A DNA stretch of 7,384 nt from contig JAQUSX010000027.1 in assembly GCA_028710055.1 (NCBI GenBank), positions 1-7,384 on the forward strand, given 5' to 3'. Below the pieces are notes generated by a model. It was not told where the DNA came from, made no database searches, and was given only the letters and a program-made list of their open reading frames with translations. Source of the DNA: Clostridia bacterium. Lineage in GTDB: Bacteria; Bacillota; Clostridia; Christensenellales; CAG-314. Shown here piece after piece: positions 1 through 6,250 of this stretch. Numbering within the stretch: the first letter of the stretch is position 1; each line of letters begins with the position of its first letter. Made by a program: the position numbers and the translations under genes.

Positions 1-229
1 TGCCCAAAGCAATCGCGACCATTTTTAGACCGATGTCGATAAGATACGGTATTTTCGGATCTCCCGACTGAATATTATTTAACGCTTTTGCCATCATAAG
101 CGGAATAATTACTTCCAACACAACTTCGCCTACCATTAACAAAGGCGTTATTATCGTTTGAAACGTATACCCTTTTAAGCACGGCAAAAAATTTCTTTTC
201 AAAGAGCCGTTATTTTTAGTTTTTTCCAC
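1..229 (-). CDS. ABC transporter, N-terminal fragment (probable multidrug-type exporter permease/ATPase), cut by window edge
   Basis: Only the first 76 codons are in the window; the rest lies beyond position 1. The visible protein has a short basic cytoplasmic start (KTKNNGSLKR), then one hydrophobic segment at about residues 23-48 containing EVVLEVIIPLMMAKAL, a short polar loop with NNIQSGD, and the beginning of a second hydrophobic segment from about residue 62. This pattern (a PxLxP-like first helix ending in 'LPLLMA', then a GD-containing loop) is typical of the first transmembrane helices of type IV ABC exporters that fuse permease and ATPase. No ATPase motif is in view, so the class is inferred. 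The start is GTG, preceded by AAGGAG at good spacing. It overlaps the end of the MarR gene by 14 bp in another frame, so the two are co-transcribed and probably coupled. MarR regulators often control such exporters, frequently a heterodimeric pair, so a second ABC gene may follow. The substrate cannot be told from this fragment. Confidence 0.8.
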   Translation of the reverse strand, partial: MEKTKNNGSLKRNFLPCLKGYTFQTIITPLLMVGEVVLEVIIPLMMAKALNNIQSGDPKIPYLIDIGLKMVAIALG

Positions 230-725
230 GTTGTTTCTCCTTGTTTTTCAGGTCGAACATTTTTAGTTTGCTGATATAGTGACTAAATACTTCGGGCGTA
301 ATTTCTTGTGTTTCGCCTGTAAAATTGAAAATTATTTTGTCAAAGTAAGCTGAAAAAGTTTCTAAATCTTTTTCCGAAAAACCGTCGAACATATGCTCGT
401 CAATCGAGTCTCTGCGGCGCGAACATGTTTCATGAGTTTTTTTGCCTTTATCCGTAATAGATATAACGTTTCGGCGAAGATTATCGGTATCGGGCATTTT
501 TGAAATCAATCCGCTTTTTTCCATACGTTTTGTAGACAGCGCCACCGACGCGGGCGTAACGTGCAAAAACTCGGCAATATCTTTTTGCGAACTGCTTTCA
601 TGAGTGCCGAGATATTCCAATATAGGCTCTTGCCCGCAATGGATTTCACCCATTGTTTCACGCATGGCCGTGCGCTTCAAGATATTTACCAATATCATTT
701 TTTTCGCTATTTCTCTTAAATTCAT
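216..725 (-). CDS. MarR-family winged-helix transcriptional regulator
   Basis: This is a 169-residue protein, a usual MarR length. An N-terminal helical dimerisation segment (about 1-40) is followed by the winged helix-turn-helix. The first helix with SSSQKDIAEFLHV (44-56) leads into the recognition helix TPASVALSTKRMEKSGLI (57-74). The wing follows, with DNLRRNVISITDKGKK (81-96), whose paired arginines R84/R85 and 'T-x-KG' ending are family hallmarks. The C-terminal helices (about 97-158) would complete the dimer. I place the start at the ATG at 725 because AAGGTG lies 5 nt upstream. The frame is open for 16 more codons to 773, but that stretch is the operator array and would only encode an IKRLT-type repeat. 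The gene has its own promoter and operator and overlaps the downstream ABC exporter gene. By family analogy it is probably an autorepressor released by a small ligand or stress signal. The ligand is unknown. Confidence 0.93.
   Translation of the reverse strand: MNLREIAKKMILVNILKRTAMRETMGEIHCGQEPILEYLGTHESSSQKDIAEFLHVTPASVALSTKRMEKSGLISKMPDTDNLRRNVISITDKGKKTHETCSRRRDSIDEHMFDGFSEKDLETFSAYFDKIIFNFTGETQEITPEVFSHYISKLKMFDLKNKEKQRGKN
237..242 (-). promoter_or_regulatory. Ribosome binding site for the ABC exporter gene, inside the MarR gene
   Basis: AAGGAG is a near-perfect Shine-Dalgarno sequence, 7 nt before the GTG at 229. It lies within the last codons of the MarR gene. It supports GTG as the exporter start and indicates that both proteins come from one message. 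Confidence 0.8.
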
Positions 726-730
726 TTTTT

Positions 731-736
731 CACCTT
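731..736 (-). promoter_or_regulatory. Ribosome binding site fixing the MarR start
   Basis: AAGGTG lies 5 nt before the ATG at 725 on the minus strand. No comparable site precedes the upstream in-frame ATG at 773, which would also fall close to the predicted transcription start. The site directly abuts the operator array, so a bound repressor would sit against the translation start region. Confidence 0.75.
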
Positions 737-785
737 TTGTTAAACGTTTAATAGTTAAGCGTTTAATAATCAATCGCTTAACAAA
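736..785. promoter_or_regulatory. Predicted MarR operator: three tandem 12-bp palindromes at 15-bp spacing
   Basis: Three related dodecamers stand in register: TTAAACGTTTAA (740-751, a perfect palindrome), TTAAGCGTTTAA (755-766, one mismatched pair) and TCAATCGCTTAA (770-781, imperfect). Each begins exactly 15 bp after the last. The array as a whole is also an inverted repeat: TTTGTTAA at 736-743 mirrors TTAACAAA at 778-785, and the axis (760.5) coincides with the centre of the middle unit. The consensus TTAA-N4-TTAA resembles the A/T-rich palindromes bound by MarR proteins. It lies between the -10 box and the ribosome binding site of the MarR gene and covers the expected transcription start, so binding should block the gene's own expression. 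Symmetry and spacing are read directly; binding by the adjacent protein is inferred. Confidence 0.8.
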
Positions 786-814
786 TTATAATACCTTTTT
801 TAAAAGGCTGTCAA
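785..814 (-). promoter_or_regulatory. Sigma-A type promoter of the MarR-ABC exporter unit
   Basis: On the minus strand a perfect TTGACA (-35, 814-809) is followed by a perfect TATAAT (-10, 790-785) with an 18-bp spacer. An A/T-rich stretch upstream of the -35 could act as an UP element. Transcription should start near 778, inside the first operator palindrome, giving a leader of about 53 nt before the MarR start codon. Confidence 0.82.
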
Positions 815-930
815 TAAATAATTACATATATTTTAATGAAAATTTTATTCAAAAAATTATTGCCTTATAGACTGTAAAAAAGTGCAAACTTTACCGAAGT
901 TTTTTATTCTTATATGGCGAAAGTTTCTTC

Positions 931-983
931 AAAAATTTAAAAATAAAAAAAATAAAAACGACGTTTAAAATCGTTTTTATTTT
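931..983 (-). terminator. Intrinsic terminator after dnaE
   Basis: Two perfectly complementary 13-nt arms (983-971 and 961-949) enclose a 9-nt loop about 30 bp past the dnaE stop. In the minus-strand transcript the hairpin ends in a long U-rich tract (about 957-931, interrupted by a few A residues). The stem is mostly A-U with only a CG/CG core, so it is weaker than a classic GC-rich terminator, but the U tract is unusually long. It separates the murB-dnaE operon from the MarR unit. The rest of the 815-1013 intergenic DNA is A/T-rich and shows no other gene. Confidence 0.7.
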
Positions 984-1013
984 AATTTTCTATTTTATTG
1001 ACAAATGCTAGAT

Positions 1014-4000
1014 TTAATAAAAATATGTGACAAATTTTACATTCGCTTCGCCCAATAGATTTTCGAGTTCATATTGCAAACCGCCGCATTGACGGATTTT
1101 TACAGGCAAAGGGTAACGCGTTTTGCCGATTACGAGCGTTACGGGTATATCGCCTTGATACGCTTCCAGTAGTGTCATTAGCTCGGCAAAAAGTTCGTCG
1201 TTTTTTTCGGCGAATTTTAGATACAGCGTCACGCTTGGCAAATCCTTTTGCGTTACTTCGGTCTGCTGTACTTCGTCCCACGGCTCGATTTTGTCCACCA
1301 AAATTTTATAAGAATCGTCGGCTTTTACCGACAGCGTACCGCTTACTGTGACCATAGTGTCTTCACGCAAAAAATTCTTGCATTTTTCAAAAGCTCTCGG
1401 GAAGAAAAGCAGCTGCATAGTTCCGTAAAGGTCTTCTATTGTAGCCGACGCCATAGACTGGTTGTTTTTTGTTATTCTTTTCGAAATATTGGCGATAATG
1501 CCTGCCGCCGAAACTTTTTTGCCGTCCATTTCGTTTTGCAGTGCGGCTTTGCCTTCTTCGTCGTCGGCTTCCACCGCGATAAACGAGGAATTAAATTCAA
1601 ACTCCGACAGTTTCTCTTTATGTTCGTCTAAGGGGCTGCCCGAAACGTACATACCCAAAACTTCTTTTTCCATTTCGAGTTTTTGCTTTTTTGAAAACTC
1701 TTTTATATTGTCGTATTTTACCGTTTCAAACAAACTGTCGTCGCCTAATAAATCAAATATATTCAGCTGTCCGCTTTCGCGTTTGCGTTTGTCGTCGGCA
1801 ATGCGGTCCATCAAAACTTCGTATCTGGCAAGCATAGACGCCCTTGTTTCGCCAAGGCTGTCAAAGGTTCCCGCTTTTATCATATTTTCCATTAACCGTT
1901 TGTTAAGCGCGGAGCTGTCCACTCTTTTTATAAAATCTTCAAGATTTTTAAACTCGCCGCTTTTTTTACGTTCCTCTATTATTTTTTCAACGGTGCCTAC
2001 GCCGACGCTCTTAATTGCCCCTAGACCAAAACGCAGTTTGCCGTCGCGCGCGATAAACAGTACGTCGGACAAATTTATGTCGGGCGGTAATAGAGTAATG
2101 CCCCTTGACAACGCGAAGCCCGTGTATTTTTTAATATCGTCGATTGACGTTATTCTGTCGTTGAGTACCGCAGCCAAATATTCCACAATGTGATACTGTT
2201 TTAGGTAAGCCGTTTGATACGAAACGTAAGCGTAGCCTGCCGCGTGAGATTTATTAAAAGCGTATTGGGCAAACGTATCCATCTGGTCGAATATTTCGTC
2301 CGCTATTTTTTCGGGAATACCGTTTCTGACCGCGCCTTTAATAAGCACGTTGCCGTTTTCGTCCGTCTCGCCGTGAACGAATTTGTCACGCTGGGCTTTC
2401 ATTACGGCTTTATCTTTTTTACCCATCGCTCGGCGAATATTGTCGGCTTGAGCATAAGTGAAGCCGCCGAGTTTGCGCACTATTTGCATTATCTGTTCTT
2501 GGTAAACCATGCAGCCGTATGTTGTGTTAAGTATATCTTCAAGCATCGGATGCTTGTATTTTACATTTTGAGCGTTCTTTTTACCTTCCAAATAAGCGGG
2601 TATAAAATCCATCGGACCGGGACGGAAAAGAGAGATGCCAGCGATAATATCTTCCAAACAGTTAGGCTGAAGATTTTTCATCAGCTTTTTCATACCGCCG
2701 GATTCCAGCTGGAATATCGCTTCGGTGTCGCCCGATGAAATCAACTGAAAGACTTTCGCGTCATCGTAATTCGATTTTGAAAAGTCTATTTTTTCGCCTG
2801 TATTTTCATAGACGTATTGAATAGTCTTATGAATATCGGTCAAAGTGCGTAGACCTAAAAAGTCGATTTTGAGTAAGCCCAGTTTTTCGACTTCTTTCAT
2901 ATTGAACTGAGTAGTAATATCCTCGCCGCTCCGCTGCAGCGGTATATGATCGGATATCGGCTCACGGCAAACGACCACGCCAGCGGCGTGTATGCCCGTC
3001 TGTCTTGGGCTTCCTTCAAGCTGCATGGCTAAATCCATGACTTTTTTCATTTGATAATCATTGTCGTAAATTTCTCTGACTTCCGCTATACGCACGTCTG
3101 CGCCTTCGTATAAATCAAGTCCGAGAATTTGACGTAGGTTATGCTTGGACATATTAGGAATCAGTTTAGTGACCTTATCGCCTTCGGAATACGGCACACG
3201 TAAAACTCGGCAAACGTCTTTGATAGCGTTTTTTACAGCCATCGTGCCAAAGGTTACTATCTGTGCGACGTTATCTTTGCCGTACTTTTCTATAACGTAA
3301 TTTATTACTTCGCCGCGTCTATCCATACAAAAGTCGACGTCGAAGTCAGGCATAGAAATACGGTCGGGATTTAAAAATCGTTCAAACAGCAGATTGTACC
3401 GCAAAGGCTCTACTTTCGTTATTCCGATAGCGTACGCTATGATACTGCCCGCGCCCGAACCTCTGCCCGGACCTACGGGTATGTCGTTGCTTTCGGCGTA
3501 ATGTATAAAATCCCAAACGATAAGATAATATTCGACGTAACCCATTTTTGAAATAATTCCAAATTCGTATTCCGCTCTTTCTCTTATTTCGGGAGTTATC
3601 TCTCCGTATCTTTCTTTCAAACCCTCTTCCATCAAAATCCGCAAATATTGTTCGGGCGTAAGACCGTCGGGCGGAACGTAAGACGGCAAAAGTTTTTCTT
3701 TTTCAATTTGAACGTCGCATTTTTCAGCGATTTTCAGCGTATTGGCGATTGCTTCGGGAACGGATGCAAAAATTTTTTCCATTTCGTCGCCGCTTTTAAG
3801 GTAAAACTCTTCGCCGTCAAAACGCATTCTGTCAGCGTCGTCGACGTAATGACCAGTCTGCACGCAAAGCAGTATATCCTGCATTTCGGCATCAGATTTA
3901 TGAAGATAATGCACGTCGTTGGTAGCAACCAAAGATACGTTGTGCTTTTTCGCTATTTCAATAAGTTTTGGATTCAAAAACCGCTGTTCGGCAATACCGT

Positions 4001-4547
4001 GGTCTTGCAGTTCGATATAATAATCGTCACCAAAAAGAGCCTTATATTTTTTGACAATAATATCGGCGTCTTCGTTACGGTTGTCCAATAAATATCTGGG
4101 TAACTGTCCAGCCAGACACGCTGAAAGACAAATAAGTCCCTCGCTGTAACGGGACAACGTTTCAAAATCTATGCGGGGCTTGTAATAAAAGCCGTCCACA
4201 AAAGCGATACTGTTCAGCTTTACAAGATTTTTGTAGCCCGTATTATTTTTTGCCAATAAAACCAAGTGATAATTCGTATCTCTGCCGCTTTTTATTTTTA
4301 TATCGTCAGCCACGTAAAACTCGCAGCCGATAATAGGCTTTACGTTATATTTGCGTTTCCCCGTTTTTGGATCGGTTTCGTTCGCTTTCACAAAAAAATG
4401 ATAAGCGCCGTACATATTACCGTGATCGGTAATAGCTACGGCTTTCATTCCCATTTTTTGGCACAGTTCAAAAAGATTGTCTATCCTTGACGCGCCGTCT
4501 AATAAACTAAATTCAGTATGTAAATGTAAGTGCGCAAAACCGCTCAT
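1014..4547 (-). CDS. dnaE: DNA polymerase III alpha subunit (DnaE type)
   Basis: This cytoplasmic replicative polymerase subunit has 1177 residues, normal for DnaE. It opens with a PHP domain (about 1-280) that keeps a full set of likely metal ligands: H8, H10, D17, H42, E76, H94, C144, D211 and H213. The polymerase core follows, with the glycine-rich GPGRGSGAGS (359-368), the catalytic PDFDVDF motif (D401 and D403, the same numbers as in E. coli) and KIDFLGL carrying the third aspartate (D562). FRPGPMDFIP (641-650) and the NKSHAAGYAYVSYQTA helix (765-780) are further family signatures. A helix-hairpin-helix region follows. SGQLNIFDLLG contains a near-consensus beta-clamp binding motif (Q927 to F931), then comes an OB fold (about 1008-1090) and a C-terminal tail. 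It lacks the inserted exonuclease domain of PolC. A strong GGAGG precedes the ATG, which overlaps the whiA stop as ATGA. In bacteria that also have PolC, DnaE usually extends primers; whether PolC exists here is not visible. Confidence 0.98.
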   Translation of the reverse strand: MSGFAHLHLHTEFSLLDGASRIDNLFELCQKMGMKAVAITDHGNMYGAYHFFVKANETDPKTGKRKYNVKPIIGCEFYVADDIKIKSGRDTNYHLVLLAKNNTGYKNLVKLNSIAFVDGFYYKPRIDFETLSRYSEGLICLSACLAGQLPRYLLDNRNEDADIIVKKYKALFGDDYYIELQDHGIAEQRFLNPKLIEIAKKHNVSLVATNDVHYLHKSDAEMQDILLCVQTGHYVDDADRMRFDGEEFYLKSGDEMEKIFASVPEAIANTLKIAEKCDVQIEKEKLLPSYVPPDGLTPEQYLRILMEEGLKERYGEITPEIRERAEYEFGIISKMGYVEYYLIVWDFIHYAESNDIPVGPGRGSGAGSIIAYAIGITKVEPLRYNLLFERFLNPDRISMPDFDVDFCMDRRGEVINYVIEKYGKDNVAQIVTFGTMAVKNAIKDVCRVLRVPYSEGDKVTKLIPNMSKHNLRQILGLDLYEGADVRIAEVREIYDNDYQMKKVMDLAMQLEGSPRQTGIHAAGVVVCREPISDHIPLQRSGEDITTQFNMKEVEKLGLLKIDFLGLRTLTDIHKTIQYVYENTGEKIDFSKSNYDDAKVFQLISSGDTEAIFQLESGGMKKLMKNLQPNCLEDIIAGISLFRPGPMDFIPAYLEGKKNAQNVKYKHPMLEDILNTTYGCMVYQEQIMQIVRKLGGFTYAQADNIRRAMGKKDKAVMKAQRDKFVHGETDENGNVLIKGAVRNGIPEKIADEIFDQMDTFAQYAFNKSHAAGYAYVSYQTAYLKQYHIVEYLAAVLNDRITSIDDIKKYTGFALSRGITLLPPDINLSDVLFIARDGKLRFGLGAIKSVGVGTVEKIIEERKKSGEFKNLEDFIKRVDSSALNKRLMENMIKAGTFDSLGETRASMLARYEVLMDRIADDKRKRESGQLNIFDLLGDDSLFETVKYDNIKEFSKKQKLEMEKEVLGMYVSGSPLDEHKEKLSEFEFNSSFIAVEADDEEGKAALQNEMDGKKVSAAGIIANISKRITKNNQSMASATIEDLYGTMQLLFFPRAFEKCKNFLREDTMVTVSGTLSVKADDSYKILVDKIEPWDEVQQTEVTQKDLPSVTLYLKFAEKNDELFAELMTLLEAYQGDIPVTLVIGKTRYPLPVKIRQCGGLQYELENLLGEANVKFVTYFY

Positions 4548-5506
4548 TTTTCCTCCGTATCCGCTAATTCTATCAGTTTTCTTATTCGATGATTTACTCC
4601 GCTTTTTGTTATGCCTAGTAGACTTGCAAGTTCGTCCATAGTAGCGTCTTCATGCTCCATTCGCATATCGGCGGTCTGACGTAGTTTTTCGTCCACGAGA
4701 TTAAGTTTGCCGCTTTCAATAAGTTTTGTAATTGCGGCGATTTGTCTTTCGGACGCTTCTATAGTTTTGTCTATATTTGCGCTGATGCAGTTTGTTTGTC
4801 TATTAGCGTCGTTTCTTATAGAACGTGCGATCAAAACGTCTTCCAAAGCAAATTTACACGCGTTTGCTCCAAAATACACCAGCATATCGGCGATGCTTTC
4901 TTTATCTTTTATATATACCACGCTGTTTTTGCTTCGCTCAGTTAGTTTGAACCCAAAACCGTCGTCGTTAAGTAGTTTTGCAAACTGTCTGGCGACGTTA
5001 AGGTCGCTGATTTGAAACTCCATATGATAACTTGCGGAAACTTCTTCCTTGTAATTTTTCAGCTCAGGTACCGTCAGACTGCCGCAGGCGAGAAACATAC
5101 CTTTTACGTAACTTTTTTTGCAACAGCTTTCCGCAAGTAAATATTTGTCTATATTAGAATTTATTTGCGTAAGTCCGTTTTCGTCAACGTACAAAATGCC
5201 CGTGTCAAACATAAGGCTGCTGTCGTAGCAGTCAAGCGAAAACATCTGCTTTCCTTTACCGCCGTCAGCTATAATATCGCTTTGTTTGCCGTATAGTCTT
5301 TTGGTGATAGAGTTTACGAATTTTAATAGTTCAAGATTGCCCGTAACTATCTCAAAACCTGTGCCGAGACTGCTGATTGCAAGGCTGCCCGCGCCGCGAA
5401 TAATAGCGGACAAATACGCCAACTGACAGCAAGGCGCAACCGCTTTCTCGGAATTTAGTATTTCGTTTTTTACTTTTTGAGCAAAAGTAACAGTTTCTTT
5501 TTTCAT
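4544..5506 (-). CDS. whiA: DNA-binding regulator WhiA
   Basis: The protein has 320 residues, the family's normal length. The N-terminal part is a catalytically inactive LAGLIDADG homing-endonuclease-like fold made of two repeats. Its helices are recognisable at about 27-44 (QLAYLSAIIRGAGSLAI) and about 128-147 (CCKKSYVKGMFLACGSLTVPE-like). A linker with NCISANIDKTIEASERQI (239-256) leads to the C-terminal helix-turn-helix (about 284-315), with DELASLLGITKSGVNHRIRK being the classic WhiA signature. WhiA controls sporulation division in Streptomyces and affects cell division and chromosome segregation in Bacillus. It has no known nuclease activity. The gene is joined to its neighbours by ATGA overlaps at both ends. 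There is no Shine-Dalgarno sequence before its ATG, only A-rich sequence, so translation probably depends on ribosomes finishing the PHP gene. In related genomes whiA normally follows rapZ and yvcK, which are absent here. Confidence 0.97.
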   Translation of the reverse strand: MKKETVTFAQKVKNEILNSEKAVAPCCQLAYLSAIIRGAGSLAISSLGTGFEIVTGNLELLKFVNSITKRLYGKQSDIIADGGKGKQMFSLDCYDSSLMFDTGILYVDENGLTQINSNIDKYLLAESCCKKSYVKGMFLACGSLTVPELKNYKEEVSASYHMEFQISDLNVARQFAKLLNDDGFGFKLTERSKNSVVYIKDKESIADMLVYFGANACKFALEDVLIARSIRNDANRQTNCISANIDKTIEASERQIAAITKLIESGKLNLVDEKLRQTADMRMEHEDATMDELASLLGITKSGVNHRIRKLIELADTEEK

Positions 5507-6246
5507 TTTTTTCTATTAAATTTTACAAGTTTGTTCCAGTTTACTATTCTATCTTTATCTATATTAAGTCTTTCCACTACCGCCATAGGAACGGAAAAAT
5601 CGCCTATGCGGGAAGTGCTGTGAGCGTCGGAATTGACGATAAAATTAACGTTTTTATTGTCAGCCAAAATATATATATCTTCGTCGGGTATGGAAACTTT
5701 TTTGCCGTTAAGCTCGATAAACACGCCGTAATCCGCCGCTGCCTGAGCTACTTGTTTCGTGTCTATCGGCAGTCCGTAAAATAAATGCGATATAATATCG
5801 ACTTTATTCGAAGTAATCGCTTTGATATAAGATTTTGTAAACAGCCTTATTTCTCTGTCGGTAAATTTTTTCCGTATTAATCCTTTTGCGTTATATCTAA
5901 AAAAATCTATTAATGACGGGTTCGTCGCCGTTTTGTGATACGCCGCAACGATATAATCAAACCAGCGGTAATCGTCTGGCAATAAATCTATTTCGCCGTT
6001 GGACGTATAAATATTCGCTTCGATTCCAAGCAAAACTTCTATTTCATTTTTTTCGTTGAGCTTGTCCACCGTGTTTCTTTCTATGGGCAGATTGCGTCTT
6101 TTTGTGCCGAAAGCAATGTGTCTTAAACCGTGTTCCGTACAACCGAGCTGTTTTAGCCCTTTATTTACGGCTGCGGCGTAATTTTCTTCTACGGTGCTTT
6201 TACCGTCGGAAAATTTTGAATGAGTGTGAAAATCACCTAAAATCAA
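5503..6246 (-). CDS. PHP-domain metal-dependent phosphoesterase (stand-alone, YcdX/HisK-like)
   Basis: The 247-residue protein is essentially a single PHP (polymerase and histidinol phosphatase) domain. All nine expected metal ligands of a trinuclear site are present: HTH (H7, H9), D14, EH (E38, H39), E76 in GIEANIY, H104 in AAYHK, H154 in IISHLFYG, and DAH (D207, H209). An active hydrolase is therefore likely, probably acting on a phosphate ester in the cytoplasm, but the substrate is unknown. Genes of this type occur between murB and rapZ/whiA in clostridia and are often labelled histidinol-phosphatase-like. No histidine biosynthesis genes are nearby, so that role is not supported here. The start is TTG at 6246: GGGAG sits 9 nt upstream, and any later start would remove the HTH metal site. 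The gene begins 4 nt after murB and ends in an ATGA overlap with whiA, so it should be made together with both. Confidence 0.92.
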   Translation of the reverse strand: MILGDFHTHSKFSDGKSTVEENYAAAVNKGLKQLGCTEHGLRHIAFGTKRRNLPIERNTVDKLNEKNEIEVLLGIEANIYTSNGEIDLLPDDYRWFDYIVAAYHKTATNPSLIDFFRYNAKGLIRKKFTDREIRLFTKSYIKAITSNKVDIISHLFYGLPIDTKQVAQAAADYGVFIELNGKKVSIPDEDIYILADNKNVNFIVNSDAHSTSRIGDFSVPMAVVERLNIDKDRIVNWNKLVKFNRKK

Positions 6247-6250
6247 TATT

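Noticed and set aside
726..773. A 16-residue N-terminal extension of the MarR protein from an ATG at 773
   Set aside because: It is encoded by the operator repeats. The 15-bp period gives an artificial five-residue repeat (IKRLT-like), there is no ribosome binding site before it, and it begins only a few nucleotides from the predicted transcription start. The ATG at 725 has a good site.
740..784. CRISPR-like or minisatellite repeat
   Set aside because: There are only three 15-bp units with no spacers. The palindromic units and the position at a MarR promoter explain it as an operator.
604..870. Plus-strand open frame of 88 codons across the MarR start and promoter
   Set aside because: It is antisense to the MarR gene and continues through the operator and promoter. 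The same repeat gives KRLI-type repeats, and it has no ribosome binding site or protein-like features.
886..902. Small hairpin AAACTT-taccg-AAGTTT followed by T residues on the plus strand
   Set aside because: The stem has six mostly A-T pairs, too weak to call a terminator, and no plus-strand gene ends here.
998..1026. Plus-strand TTGACA suggesting an antisense promoter into the end of dnaE
   Set aside because: No acceptable -10 box lies at 16-18 bp; the best hexamer matches only half of the consensus in A/T-rich DNA.
1248..2738. Several plus-strand open frames opposite dnaE
   Set aside because: They are shadows of the dnaE coding sequence, rich in F, S and C as expected for antisense frames, with no initiation signals or family motifs.
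4544..5506. WhiA read as a homing endonuclease because of its LAGLIDADG-like fold
   Set aside because: The full-length match including the C-terminal helix-turn-helix and the conserved operon position identifies WhiA, which is a regulator without known nuclease activity.
5503..6246. Annotation as histidinol phosphatase (HisJ/HisK)
   Set aside because: The fold and metal ligands fit, but no histidine genes are nearby, and PHP proteins next to murB/whiA are a distinct group of unknown substrate.
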